A program made the translations under genes and the position numbers. Below are positions 7,415-16,740 of a DNA stretch of 64,000 nucleotides, one piece after another (position 1 is the first letter of the stretch; the number at the start of each line of letters is the position of its first letter). The stretch is from Novosphingobium aquimarinum (GTDB taxonomy: Bacteria > Pseudomonadota > Alphaproteobacteria > Sphingomonadales > Sphingomonadaceae), in contig NZ_WRPO01000003.1 of NCBI RefSeq assembly GCF_009746585.1, positions 186,001 through 250,000 of the forward strand. Direction: 5' to 3'. A model generated the notes under the pieces. That model saw nothing but the letters and a program-made list of their open reading frames with translations, did no database searches and was not told the origin of the DNA.

Positions 7415-9369
7415 TGTGCGGCATTGCCGGCATCCTGACCACGCAGGTGGTGTCGGAGGCGACCGTGCGCGCCATGGCGCGCGCGGTGGCGCATCGCGGA
7501 CCGGACGACGAAGGAGTCTGGATCGATCCCGATGCCGGGATCGGGCTGGGCCATCGCCGGCTGTCGATCGTGGACTTGTCGCAAGCCGGCCACCAACCCT
7601 TCGCGTCGCGCTGCGGCCGCTATATGCTGACCTTCAACGGCGAGATCTACAATCACGCCGACATCCGGCGCGAGCTCGAGGCCGGTGAGCCGATCGGCTG
7701 GCGCGGCCATTCCGATACCGAGACGCTGATCGAGGCGATCGCGCGATGGGGCCTCAAGGACGCGCTGCGCCGCTGCAGCGGCATGTTCGCGCTCGGCCTG
7801 TGGGATCGGCAGACACGCCAGCTTCACCTGGCGCGCGACCGGATCGGCGAGAAGCCGCTCTTCTATGGCTGGAACGGCCAGTCGATCCTGTTCGGCTCGG
7901 GCCTCGCTCCGTTCCGGGCCGTTCCCGGTTTTTCGGCGTCAATCGATCAGCGCGCATTGTCGCTGTACTTCCGCTTCAACTGCGTGCCCGCGCCCTGGTC
8001 GATCTATCGCGACATCTTCAAGGTCATGCCGGGCACGATCGTGACGCTGGATGCGCAGGCCATCGGCCGACCGCACATGCTGCTGCCCGATCAGCCTTCG
8101 CCGGGCCCGCATGCGAGCTGCGAGCGGTTCTGGTCGCTGGCCGATGTCGTCCGCGCAGAACGAGCCACACCGGAAAGCGATCCGCAGCATGCCGCCGACC
8201 ACCTCGAAGCCGCGCTCACGGCCGCGATCGCGCGCCAGACGATGGGCGACGTGCCGATCGGCGCCTTCCTTTCGGGCGGCGTCGACAGCTCGCTGATCGT
8301 CGCCCTGATGCGCAAGGCGATCGGATCGCGCGTGCGCACGTTCACGATCGGCTTCGAGGATCCCGCCTACGACGAGGCACCGCATGCCGCGGCGATCGCC
8401 CGCCATCTCGGCACCGAGCATTACGAGCACTACCTGACGCCGCAGGCGGCGATCGACGCGATCGACCGGCTTCCCGAGATTTACGACGAGCCTTTCGCCG
8501 ATTCCTCCCAGATCGCCACGCACATTCTCAGTCGCGAGACGCGGCGAACGGTCAAAGTCGCCCTCTCCGGCGATGGCGGAGACGAACTTTTCGGCGGCTA
8601 CAACCGCTATGTCATGACCAGCCGCATCTTCGACCGGCTGGCGCTGATCCCCGCCAGCGCCCGGCGCGGGCTCGGGCGGATGATCGGCGGCATATCGTCC
8701 GATACGCTGGACCGCATGGCAACGCTGCCGCTGATGCCGAAGATGGCCATGCTGGGAAACAAGGCGCACAAAGTTGCGCAGGCCATGCGCTCCGACGGCC
8801 AACTGGGCGAGATCTACGCCGCCTTTACCGAGGAATGGCACGCCGGCCTGCCACTTTCGGATGCGTCCCGACAGCCGGTGTTCATCGCCGATCCCCTGGG
8901 TGCCGAACTGACTCGCGAAGAGCAAATGATGTACTGGGACCTGATGACCTACCTGCCTGACGACATCCTGACCAAGGTCGATCGCGCCTCGATGGATGTC
9001 GGGCTGGAAGTGCGCGCGCCGATGCTCGATCCCGAAGTCATCGCGTGCGCCTGGCGGACGCCGCTGGCGTTCAAGATTCGCAACGGACAAGGCAAGTGCA
9101 TCCTGCGCGACGTGCTATACCGCCATGTCCCGCCCGCTCTGATCGAGCGTCCGAAATCGGGTTTCGGCGTGCCGCTCGGCCGTTGGCTGCGCGGGCCATT
9201 GCGCGAATGGGCCGAGGAAGGACTGTCGGACGCGTCCCTCGACGCGTTCGAAGGCCTCGACCATGCGGCGATACGCCAGCGCTGGCAGCAGCACTTGCGC
9301 GGCTCGCATGATTGGACGGTCGCGCTCTGGTCGGTCCTGATGCTGACAAGGTGGCATGCGCAATGCTGA
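7414..9369 (+). CDS. asnB: Asparagine synthase (glutamine-hydrolysing)-like amidotransferase
   Basis: A 651-residue class II amidotransferase. Met-Cys2 (MCGIAGIL) gives the glutaminase nucleophile, FNGEIYNH is the glutamine-binding strand, and the synthetase half has the PP-loop SGGVDSS (287-293) and SGDGGDELFGGY. Length and motifs match AsnB. AsnB-like proteins inside EPS or O-antigen clusters are usually thought to amidate sugar carboxyl groups rather than make asparagine. Here it lies between the nucleotidyltransferase (1-bp overlap) and the EpsG-like polymerase (7-bp overlap), favouring a glycan role. Whether the substrate is a uronate or a product of the preceding genes is unknown. Confidence 0.9.
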   Translation: MCGIAGILTTQVVSEATVRAMARAVAHRGPDDEGVWIDPDAGIGLGHRRLSIVDLSQAGHQPFASRCGRYMLTFNGEIYNHADIRRELEAGEPIGWRGHSDTETLIEAIARWGLKDALRRCSGMFALGLWDRQTRQLHLARDRIGEKPLFYGWNGQSILFGSGLAPFRAVPGFSASIDQRALSLYFRFNCVPAPWSIYRDIFKVMPGTIVTLDAQAIGRPHMLLPDQPSPGPHASCERFWSLADVVRAERATPESDPQHAADHLEAALTAAIARQTMGDVPIGAFLSGGVDSSLIVALMRKAIGSRVRTFTIGFEDPAYDEAPHAAAIARHLGTEHYEHYLTPQAAIDAIDRLPEIYDEPFADSSQIATHILSRETRRTVKVALSGDGGDELFGGYNRYVMTSRIFDRLALIPASARRGLGRMIGGISSDTLDRMATLPLMPKMAMLGNKAHKVAQAMRSDGQLGEIYAAFTEEWHAGLPLSDASRQPVFIADPLGAELTREEQMMYWDLMTYLPDDILTKVDRASMDVGLEVRAPMLDPEVIACAWRTPLAFKIRNGQGKCILRDVLYRHVPPALIERPKSGFGVPLGRWLRGPLREWAEEGLSDASLDAFEGLDHAAIRQRWQQHLRGSHDWTVALWSVLMLTRWHAQC

Positions 9370-10460
9370 TCTATTGGCTCTTTCTCGGCTTCATCGCACT
9401 CATGGCGCTGGTCGAACAAGGCGACCGCGAAGTCAGCCACCGCGCCAACTTCGTGTGGGTGGTCTTTGCCATCGCCCTGATCCTCTTCATGGGCGGGCGC
9501 TGGCGTACCGGCGGCGACTGGGGCAACTACTACCTCGGCCTCGAACCGTTCTATTGGCTGATGGTCGACGATGCCGCCGCGTCGAGCAAGGACGTCGGTT
9601 TCACCGTACTCTCGATCTTCGCTTCCTGGTTCCCGACCGGGATTGTCGTCATCACCATGTTCACCGGGATCGTCCTCGGCATTGCGCTGACGATTTTCAG
9701 CCTGGCCCAGCCTCGTCCCTGGCTGTGCATGATGGTGGCGTTTCCCTACTTCGTCGTCGTCTGCGGCATGGGCTACATGCGCCAGGGCATCGCGATCTCG
9801 TTCATTTTGATGGGACTTCTGGCGCTCGAGCGCGAGCGGGTGGGTCGCTACACGGCCTGGGTCGCGACAGGAGCGCTGTTTCACGCGACTGCGTTGGTGA
9901 TGATCCCGCTCGGTGCCATCGTCAGCCGGCGCAATCGGCTGATCGTGATCGCCTTCGTCATCGTGATGACGATCCTGGCGTTCCGCACGCTGCTGGCTTC
10001 GCGTGCCGATTCGCTGGTCAACAATTATGTCGAAGCCGACGCCGAATCCGCCGGTGCGCTCGTGCGTGCCATGATGAGCGCGGTGCCGGGCGCGATCTTC
10101 CTGCTGTTTCGGCGCCACTTCGCGCTTGCGAGAAGTCCACAGCTTGCCTGGACGGCGCTGGCGATCGCGGCGGTCGCCGCAGTGCCTGCCGTCGAATTCT
10201 TTCCGTCTTCCACCGTGATCGATCGCCTTGGCCTCTATCTCCTGCCCCTCCAGTTCTTCGTCTGGTCGCGCGTGCCGGATGCGCTGGCGACATCGGTGCA
10301 GCAGCGACAAGTGTTCGGGCTGCTGATCGTCCTGCTTTACATCGTTATCTTCTTTACCTTCGTGAATTACGCGGATCACGCCGATGCCTGGTTTCCCTAC
10401 CGCTTCTGGCTGTTCGAGGACGGCCTTTGTCTGGAATGCGGGTCGCCACGTGACTTCTAG
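9363..10460 (+). CDS. EpsG-family polysaccharide polymerase (Wzy-like)
   Basis: A 365-residue membrane protein with about ten hydrophobic segments. The early motif GGRWRTGGDWGNYY (near residues 43-56) corresponds to the conserved G-x-D-W-x-N-Y of EpsG proteins, which polymerise repeat units at the periplasmic face. The start ATG 9363 overlaps the asnB stop by 7 bp; the longer frame upstream is only an asnB shadow. It is one of three Wzy candidates here (others at 30726-32138 and 40737-42107), but the only one of the EpsG type. Confidence 0.83.
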   Translation: MLIYWLFLGFIALMALVEQGDREVSHRANFVWVVFAIALILFMGGRWRTGGDWGNYYLGLEPFYWLMVDDAAASSKDVGFTVLSIFASWFPTGIVVITMFTGIVLGIALTIFSLAQPRPWLCMMVAFPYFVVVCGMGYMRQGIAISFILMGLLALERERVGRYTAWVATGALFHATALVMIPLGAIVSRRNRLIVIAFVIVMTILAFRTLLASRADSLVNNYVEADAESAGALVRAMMSAVPGAIFLLFRRHFALARSPQLAWTALAIAAVAAVPAVEFFPSSTVIDRLGLYLLPLQFFVWSRVPDALATSVQQRQVFGLLIVLLYIVIFFTFVNYADHADAWFPYRFWLFEDGLCLECGSPRDF

Positions 10461-10499
10461 GGTTTGCCTCTTGATCGCTCAGCGCTCGGGCCACCTGGG

Positions 10500-12380
10500 A
10501 TGGGAGCGCCGCTAGCCGTGTCCGCGATCGACCCAAAACATAAGTTCGTCCCGCTGACGCCGACTTCCAAGACGCGCCCCCAGGACGCCAAGACGCAAGA
10601 TCTGACAAGTGCCGCACGCCGCCTGTTCGCGCACTTGTCCGCGAGCCGGCGCCGCCAGTTCACGCGCGTCTGCCTGTTCATGGTCGTGGGCGCCTTCGCC
10701 GAGATGGCGAGCATCGGCGCATTGTTCCCGTTCCTGGCGCTCCTCGCTGCGCCCGAGACGGTAACGCAGAACGCCGTGCTGGGGCCCCTGATCGCGCGGA
10801 TCGGCCTGACGACGGAACAGTTGCTGCCAGCCGCAACCGCCGTCTTCATCTTCACCGCCCTCGCGGCGATGGGCATCCGCTTGCTGCTGCTGCGCGTCGC
10901 GCAGCGCTTCGTCTACGGGGTGGGCCACGATCTCGGCACCAACCTGTACGATCACCTGCTTCACCAGAGCTACCTATACCATACGCTGCACAACAGCGCC
11001 GAAGTGCAGGACGGCATCCAGAAGGTGAACAACGTCACCAATCTGTTCCTGCAACCGTTGATGCAGGGGATTATCTCGCTGACGGTGATGGTGTTCATCA
11101 TCGTCACTCTCGCGATAGTCGATCCGCTGCTTGCCGGAATCGCCATCGTGAGCTTCGGCGGGATCTACGTCGGGATCTCGTTTACGGTTCGCCGCGTGCT
11201 GGGTCGCAACAGCGTCAAGCTCTCGAAGCTTTCGGGGCAGCGCATCCAGGCGATCCAGGAAGGCATGGGATCGGTGCGCGACGTGCTGATCGAGCGCGCG
11301 CAGCCCCTTTATCTGCGCAAGTTCGCGCGGCTCGACCAGTCGTTCCGCGATTCCCAGTCGCTGACGACGTTCCTCGCCAATGCGCCGCGCTACCTGGTCG
11401 AGGGGATCGGGATGGTGCTCATCGCGATCCTCACGATCTTCGCCGCGAACCAGCCGGGCGGGTTGGCCGCCGCCCTTCCTGCGCTGGGCGCGCTCGCGAT
11501 CGGCGCCCAGCGGATCATGCCGCTGCTCCAGCAAGTCTATTTCGGCTGGTCGCAGATGATGACCAATTACCACAACCTCACCAATATCCTCGACGTGCTC
11601 GACCAGCCGGTCGAACGGCCAGACCGCACTGCCGCGCCGCTGCCGTTCGAGCGCGAGATCGCCTTGCGCGAGGTCTCGTTCGCCTATGGCAGCGCCGGCC
11701 GCGTGCTGAGCGACGTCTCGCTGACGATCCCCAAAGGCGCGCGGATCGGCCTCGTCGGTCGCACCGGCAGCGGCAAGAGCACGATCCTCGACACTCTCAT
11801 GGGCCTGCTCCAGCCGCAGCAAGGCGCGATCGCGATCGACGGCATGGAGCTGGAAGGGGCGCAGGACCGGTTTCGCTGGCAAGCGAACATCAATCACGTG
11901 CCGCAAGCGATCTTCCTGTCCGACGATACGCTGGCGGCGAACATCGCTTTCGGCCAGGAAGCCGACGAGATCGACATGGACCGCGTTCGCGCCGCGGCAA
12001 AGTCCGCGCAGGCGGCCGAATTCATCGAAGCGCTACCCGATGGCTATGCCAGCACCGTCGGCGAGCGAGGCACGCGCTTGTCGGGCGGCCAACGGCAGCG
12101 CATCGGCCTGGCCCGTGCGCTCTATGCCCGCCGCCCGCTGCTGGTGCTCGACGAAGCGACGAGCGCGCTCGACAGCGCGACCGAAGATCAAGTGATGGAG
12201 GCGATCCGCCGGCTCGACGCCGACCTCACCATCATCATCGTCGCGCACCGCCTCAGCACCTTGCGCCATTGCTCGAAGATCATCCGGCTGGATGCGGGTC
12301 GCGTGGTGGCCGAGGGATCTTTCGAAGAGATCATCGGCAGTGCGAGCGAAGATCCGGCAATGCGGGCGCTGCAGGAATGA
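10500..12380 (+). CDS. ABC transporter, fused permease and ATPase (PglK/MsbA-like flippase)
   Basis: A 626-residue half-transporter with six predicted membrane helices and a nucleotide-binding domain: Walker A GRTGSGKST (420-428), signature LSGGQ (527-531), Walker B LLVLDEATSALD and the H-loop AHRLST. The closest functional comparison is PglK, which flips lipid-linked oligosaccharides. I chose ATG 10500, though TTG 10464 and GTG 10518 are in frame; none has a clear ribosome site. It sits 39 bp after the EpsG-like gene, and the next glycosyltransferase overlaps its stop by 4 bp. It may flip a second lipid-linked unit, or a lipid carrier precursor. Confidence 0.9.
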   Translation: MGAPLAVSAIDPKHKFVPLTPTSKTRPQDAKTQDLTSAARRLFAHLSASRRRQFTRVCLFMVVGAFAEMASIGALFPFLALLAAPETVTQNAVLGPLIARIGLTTEQLLPAATAVFIFTALAAMGIRLLLLRVAQRFVYGVGHDLGTNLYDHLLHQSYLYHTLHNSAEVQDGIQKVNNVTNLFLQPLMQGIISLTVMVFIIVTLAIVDPLLAGIAIVSFGGIYVGISFTVRRVLGRNSVKLSKLSGQRIQAIQEGMGSVRDVLIERAQPLYLRKFARLDQSFRDSQSLTTFLANAPRYLVEGIGMVLIAILTIFAANQPGGLAAALPALGALAIGAQRIMPLLQQVYFGWSQMMTNYHNLTNILDVLDQPVERPDRTAAPLPFEREIALREVSFAYGSAGRVLSDVSLTIPKGARIGLVGRTGSGKSTILDTLMGLLQPQQGAIAIDGMELEGAQDRFRWQANINHVPQAIFLSDDTLAANIAFGQEADEIDMDRVRAAAKSAQAAEFIEALPDGYASTVGERGTRLSGGQRQRIGLARALYARRPLLVLDEATSALDSATEDQVMEAIRRLDADLTIIIVAHRLSTLRHCSKIIRLDAGRVVAEGSFEEIIGSASEDPAMRALQE

Positions 12381-13294
12381 GCGGCGTTTCAAGCACTTCT
12401 CGGAGCCCAGCGGGCCAGCGCGCCGACCGCGCGACGATCGTGATTCCGTGCTTCAATGCGTCCGCTACCCTGCCGCGCGCGCTGGCCTCGATCGACGAAC
12501 CCGAGGTCGAGATCCTCGTGATCGACGATGCCTCGCAGGATGGGAAAGCGATCGCCGATCTGGTCGCCAAGGATCCGCGCGCGCGCCTGATCGCGAAGGA
12601 TAGGCGAGTCAACGCGGCCCATTCGCGCGCGCTCGGAATCCAGCAGGCGTCCTGCGACACGATCCTGTTTCTCGATGCCGACGATGCCTACCGCCCCGGA
12701 CACGTCGCGCGGCGTTGCGCCATGCATCGCGGCAATCCGGCGGGCGTCGCGATCGGCCGCTTTCGTCTGAACGATGGCCAGCGCGAATGGGACATGCCGC
12801 TTTCCGCCTATTCGGGCGGCAGTCTCGAAACCTACATTTTTGCCGGCGGCGGCGATGCGCGCTCTTCGACGCTGTCGGTGTCGCGGCGGGCGCTGGGCGG
12901 CACGACGTTCGATCCGGCGCTGCGCAAGCATCAGGACTGGGGCTTTGCCCTCGCCGCGTGGCGAGAGGGCCGCGGGGTGATGTTCGATCCCGAATACGGC
13001 GTCGTGATCCACATCGGGGCCGCCACGCGCATGAGCGCCTCGGCGCAAGTCGAAGCCAGCCTTGCGTTCGCGCGCGATCATATCGGCGACGTCGCGAACC
13101 GGCGGCGCTTCCTGATGGCGCGCCTGCGTACGAGCCTGCGCCATGGGGACCGGCATGCGGCACGGGAATTCCGCCGCGCGCTGCTGGCGCTGGCGCCGCG
13201 GCCGTCCGAACGCTGGGGCAGCGCCGCGATGATGGTGGCGGCGCAGGTCGGCATCGCCGCTCCGCTGCATCGGCTCATGGCGGCGCACCGGTGA
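12377..13294 (+). CDS. GT2 glycosyltransferase
   Basis: A 305-residue family 2 glycosyltransferase. After about 18 unconserved residues come ATIVIPCFNASATL, ILVIDDASQDG and the DXD-type FLDADDAY. HQDWGFAL is the usual (H/R)QDW-like acceptor-site motif. It lacks membrane helices, so it probably acts at the cytoplasmic face on a lipid-linked acceptor. ATG 12377 overlaps the ABC transporter stop by 4 bp and its stop overlaps the following GTG start by 4 bp. Donor and acceptor sugars cannot be assigned. Confidence 0.87.
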   Translation: MSGVSSTSRSPAGQRADRATIVIPCFNASATLPRALASIDEPEVEILVIDDASQDGKAIADLVAKDPRARLIAKDRRVNAAHSRALGIQQASCDTILFLDADDAYRPGHVARRCAMHRGNPAGVAIGRFRLNDGQREWDMPLSAYSGGSLETYIFAGGGDARSSTLSVSRRALGGTTFDPALRKHQDWGFALAAWREGRGVMFDPEYGVVIHIGAATRMSASAQVEASLAFARDHIGDVANRRRFLMARLRTSLRHGDRHAAREFRRALLALAPRPSERWGSAAMMVAAQVGIAAPLHRLMAAHR

Positions 13295-14391
13295 GCGCAC
13301 ATGCATCCCTGGATAATGGAGACGTCACAACGCGGACGTCGCACCCCTTGATCGTCCATGTCATTCCCTACGATGACATCGGCGGCGTCGAGACGGCGGC
13401 GGACAGCGTTCCGCCCGGACCCTATCCCGCGTTCGAGCTGCGCCGGATCTATGTCGCCAGCGTGCGCGAGCCCCGGCCGCGACCCTATGTCTACGAATCC
13501 GGCGTCGGGTCCGAAAACAGCCCCCGTGCTTTCGCCCGGACTCTGCGCCATTTGCTGGACTTGCGCCCGAAGGTCGTGATCGTCTCGCTTTGGCGATCCT
13601 GCATCGTCGGCCTCGCTCTGAAGGCGCTGCGCCCGCGCACGCGGCTGGTCGTTTTCCTGCACAACGTGAAGCATTCCAACTGGGTGGATAGCGTGCTGAC
13701 ACGGCTCGCGGCGCGCGCGTCGGACGCGATCCTCGCCGATTCGACTTGCACCGCCGAGCAGCGCCTCGGCAGGGACTGGGCCCCGCATGTCCGCCCCGTT
13801 TCGTTTCTCACCTCCCGGCTCTCGCAAGTCACGCCGCTCGGGCCCAGCCCCCGCTTCATCACCTGGGGGCGACTGCATCCGCGCAAGCGCATCCATCTGG
13901 CGCTGGACATGTTCGCGCTGGTTCATGCCAAGCGACGCGACGCGCGGTTCACGATCATCGGCCCCGATCGCGGCGAACGGGCCATGCTCGAAGCCAAGGC
14001 GGCCGATTTGGGCGTCGAGGAGGCCGTCGAGTTCGCCGGCCCCAAATCCATCGAGGAGATCGCCCTGGCTGCCGAACAGGCGAGCTTTTTCGTCCAGACC
14101 AGCTCGTTCGAGGGGATGGGGATGGCGGCCGTCGAGGCCATGCAACTGGGTCTCGTGCCGGTGGTGACGCCGGTCGGCGAGATCGGCAGCTACGTGGAGG
14201 ATGGGCGCAACGGCGTGTGGTTCGAAACGCCGCACAAAGCCGCCGAAAGAGTCGAGGAATTGCTGGGCGCTCCGGACGAATTCCTGGCCATGCGTCAGGC
14301 CGCGACCCGAACCTGGAACGATCATCCGCTGCATCGCGAAGATTTCCTCGAAGCTTGCGCCATGCTCGCAAGCGAGGACGATCAGCGATGA
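13291..14391 (+). CDS. GT4 glycosyltransferase
   Basis: A 366-residue GT-B glycosyltransferase. The glycine-rich N-terminal acceptor region IPYDDIGGVETAA is followed by the C-terminal donor site with RLHPRKRIHLAL and the E-x7-E type motif TSSFEGMGMAAVEAM. GTG 13291 was chosen because it overlaps the previous stop in a GTGA arrangement and removes the shadow upstream; no in-frame ATG lies near. It would transfer a sugar from a nucleotide donor onto the growing lipid-linked oligosaccharide in the cytoplasm. The donor is unknown. Confidence 0.86.
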   Translation: MSAHASLDNGDVTTRTSHPLIVHVIPYDDIGGVETAADSVPPGPYPAFELRRIYVASVREPRPRPYVYESGVGSENSPRAFARTLRHLLDLRPKVVIVSLWRSCIVGLALKALRPRTRLVVFLHNVKHSNWVDSVLTRLAARASDAILADSTCTAEQRLGRDWAPHVRPVSFLTSRLSQVTPLGPSPRFITWGRLHPRKRIHLALDMFALVHAKRRDARFTIIGPDRGERAMLEAKAADLGVEEAVEFAGPKSIEEIALAAEQASFFVQTSSFEGMGMAAVEAMQLGLVPVVTPVGEIGSYVEDGRNGVWFETPHKAAERVEELLGAPDEFLAMRQAATRTWNDHPLHREDFLEACAMLASEDDQR

Positions 14392-15515
14392 AGATCGTCG
14401 CGGTCGTCAATGCCGCCTGGAACCTCGTGAACTTCCGCATGGGCGTGCTCAACGCGCTGATGGCGCAAGGCTATGAAGTGGTCGCGGTCGCGCCGGAGGA
14501 TGCGGCCATGCGGCAGGCTCTCGCCGATGCCGGCATTCGCCTGGAAGCGGTGCCGATGGACAGCGCCGGTCTTTCCCCCCTGCGCGACCTTGCCTTGCTC
14601 GCCCGGCTGCGCGCGGTGTTCGCGCGCGAGCGCCCGGATGCCATGCTGGGCTATACGATCAAGCCGAACGTCTACGGTTCGCTGGCCGCGCGCAGCCTGG
14701 GCGTACCCACGCTCAACAACATCTCCGGCCTCGGCACCGGCTTCATGCGCAAGGGCATGCTGAACCGCGTGGTCAGGGGCCTGTACCACGTCGGCCTGGC
14801 ACGGGCGCATACGGTGTTTTTCCAGAACCCCGAGGACCTCGCCCAGTTCGAGGCGCTCGGCCTCGTCCGCAAATCGCAAACGATGCTGCTGCCCGGTTCC
14901 GGCATCGACCTCGACCGTTTCGCCAAGGCGCCGCATCGCTCAGGCGACGCGCCGCTGCGTTTCCTCCTGATCGCGCGGATGCTGTGGGACAAGGGCGTCG
15001 GCGAATTCGTCGAGGCGGCGCGCGACGTTCGGCGCGACCATCCCGAGGTGCGCTTCAGCCTGCTCGGCGGCTTGGGCGTCGCCAATCGCACGGCCATTCC
15101 CGCCGACACGGTGGAAGGCTGGGTGCGCGAAGGGATCGTCGAATACTGCCCGCCCGTCGACGATGTGCGCGGCATGATCGCCGATAGCGATGTCGTGGTG
15201 CTGCCCTCCTACCGAGAGGGCACCTCGCGGGTCTTGCTCGAAGCGTCGGCACTCGGCCGGCCGATGATAACGACCGACGTTCCGGGGTGCCGCGATGTCG
15301 TCGAGGACGGAGTCGCTGGGCTGCTGTGCGACGCCAAGGACTCCGGCTCGCTGGCGGCCGCGATCCGCCGGATGATCGCCATGTCACCGGCGGAGCGGAA
15401 CGCGATGGGGGACGCGGCGCGCGCGCGGGTGGAACGCGACTATGCCGAGCAACGCGTGATAGACATTTATTGTCAGCGTGTTGCTGCCGCCGTCGCCAAG
15501 CGCGGGCTCGCTTGA
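14388..15515 (+). CDS. GT4 glycosyltransferase (PglA/CapM-like)
   Basis: A 375-residue GT-B enzyme starting MKIVAVVNAAWNLVNFR, with YTIKPNVYGSLAA and NNISGLGTGF in the N-terminal domain. These short motifs are typical of the group that includes PglA and WbaZ/CapM-like N-acetylhexosaminyl transferases. The C-terminal donor domain has RMLWDKGVGEF and PSYREGTSRVLLEA. ATG 14388 overlaps the previous stop by 4 bp. Together with the PglK-like ABC protein upstream it resembles parts of an N-glycan or O-glycan assembly line. I would regard a GalNAc/GlcNAc-type donor as plausible, not shown. Confidence 0.87.
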   Translation: MKIVAVVNAAWNLVNFRMGVLNALMAQGYEVVAVAPEDAAMRQALADAGIRLEAVPMDSAGLSPLRDLALLARLRAVFARERPDAMLGYTIKPNVYGSLAARSLGVPTLNNISGLGTGFMRKGMLNRVVRGLYHVGLARAHTVFFQNPEDLAQFEALGLVRKSQTMLLPGSGIDLDRFAKAPHRSGDAPLRFLLIARMLWDKGVGEFVEAARDVRRDHPEVRFSLLGGLGVANRTAIPADTVEGWVREGIVEYCPPVDDVRGMIADSDVVVLPSYREGTSRVLLEASALGRPMITTDVPGCRDVVEDGVAGLLCDAKDSGSLAAAIRRMIAMSPAERNAMGDAARARVERDYAEQRVIDIYCQRVAAAVAKRGLA

Positions 15516-15549
15516 CAGCTACGGCACCTCCCCTAACGGGAACTGCGTA

Positions 15550-16740
15550 ATGATTCATGTGCCCGAGACCATCGAAGCCCCCTTGAAGATCTGCGTGGTG
15601 GTCGCCCGGTTCTCGTTCACCGGCGTTCCCCTCGCACAGTTCCGCTTTGCCCGCGCACTCGCGAAGCGCGGCCACGATGTCGAGATCGTGCTGGGACATG
15701 TCGATCCAGGCGACACGCTGCCGGATCGAGGGCAGGCGCGGCTGCGCGTGCTCGATCGGCCGAGCGCGCGCAAGATGTTGCTGCCCTTCGCGCGCTATCT
15801 GCGCCAGGAACAGCCCGATATCGTGTTCACTTCGCAGGATCACTTGAACGGCATAGTTCTGCTCGCGGCGATCCTGACGGGCTCGAAAGCGAAGATCAGC
15901 GGCTCCTCGCGCGTCAATCCGTTCTACACCTATTCCAACCGCCCGCTGACCCGGAAGTGGCTGTTCAAGCAGGCGATGCGCGCGGTGAAATGGCGGGCAA
16001 CGGCGCTGACGTGCGTGTCGCAAGGCATGGTCGAGGAATACCGGGCCTTCTTTCCCAACGGACCGCATCTCACCGTCCACAACCTCGTCGACGATGGCCC
16101 CTCGCGGCGCCGCATGGAGGAACCGGTCGAGCATCCCTGGTTCGTCGACAAGAGCAAGCCGATCGTGATTTCGGCCGGGACCTTGTCGCCGCGCAAGGGC
16201 TTCACCGACCTCATCGCCGCATTCGACAGGCTGGTGACGGACGGGCGCGACATTCGCCTGGTGATCTTCGGCGAGGGCCGCCAGCGTGCAGAGCTCGAAC
16301 AGCAAGTGCGCGACGCGGGGCTCGAGGATCGTGTCTCGCTGCCGGGCAAGATCGCCAATCCGCTGCGCTATCTCGCGCGCGCCGACGTGTTCGCGCTGAC
16401 TTCCTCGTTCGAGGGCCTGCCCAATGCGCTGATCGAGGCGATGATTTGCGGCTGCCCGCTCGTTTCGACCGATTGCCCGAGCGGGCCCGACGAAATCCTC
16501 GCCAAGGGCCGCTATGGCAAGATCGTGCCGGTGGGCGACGTGGACGCGATCGCCCGCGCAATCGGCGAACAGCTCGACGATCCCATCGCCCCCGAGGTGG
16601 TGGCAGAGGGCGTGCGCCGCTTCGGCGAGGACGCGGTGATCGCCCGGCATTTCGAAGTGCTGGGGCTCAGCGGACGCGAGTGCGCCGGACGTGAGATCGC
16701 CGAACGCGATACGGTCGCACGAGAAATCGCCGCGCAGTGA
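15550..16740 (+). CDS. GT4 glycosyltransferase
   Basis: A 396-residue GT-B glycosyltransferase. N-terminal LKICVVVARFSFTGVPLAQ is the acceptor Rossmann start; the donor domain shows AGTLSPRKGFTDLI, TSSFEGLPNALIEAM and TDCPSGPDEIL. The last combination is common in enzymes adding hexoses or GalNAc to lipid-linked acceptors. ATG 15550 was preferred over the longer frame, which would overlap the preceding gene. The last 35 residues are rich in Arg and Glu and probably lie outside the fold. The sulfotransferase start overlaps its stop by 4 bp. Confidence 0.86.
   Translation: MIHVPETIEAPLKICVVVARFSFTGVPLAQFRFARALAKRGHDVEIVLGHVDPGDTLPDRGQARLRVLDRPSARKMLLPFARYLRQEQPDIVFTSQDHLNGIVLLAAILTGSKAKISGSSRVNPFYTYSNRPLTRKWLFKQAMRAVKWRATALTCVSQGMVEEYRAFFPNGPHLTVHNLVDDGPSRRRMEEPVEHPWFVDKSKPIVISAGTLSPRKGFTDLIAAFDRLVTDGRDIRLVIFGEGRQRAELEQQVRDAGLEDRVSLPGKIANPLRYLARADVFALTSSFEGLPNALIEAMICGCPLVSTDCPSGPDEILAKGRYGKIVPVGDVDAIARAIGEQLDDPIAPEVVAEGVRRFGEDAVIARHFEVLGLSGRECAGREIAERDTVAREIAAQ

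Noticed and set aside
7414..9369. AsnB as the cell's ordinary asparagine synthetase
   Set aside because: It is embedded in an EPS operon with overlaps on both sides, which favours a glycan or intermediate as acceptor. Not excluded.
8949..10379. Long minus-strand frame opposite asnB and the EpsG-like gene
   Set aside because: It spans two genes in another frame, has no family signature and runs against the operon.
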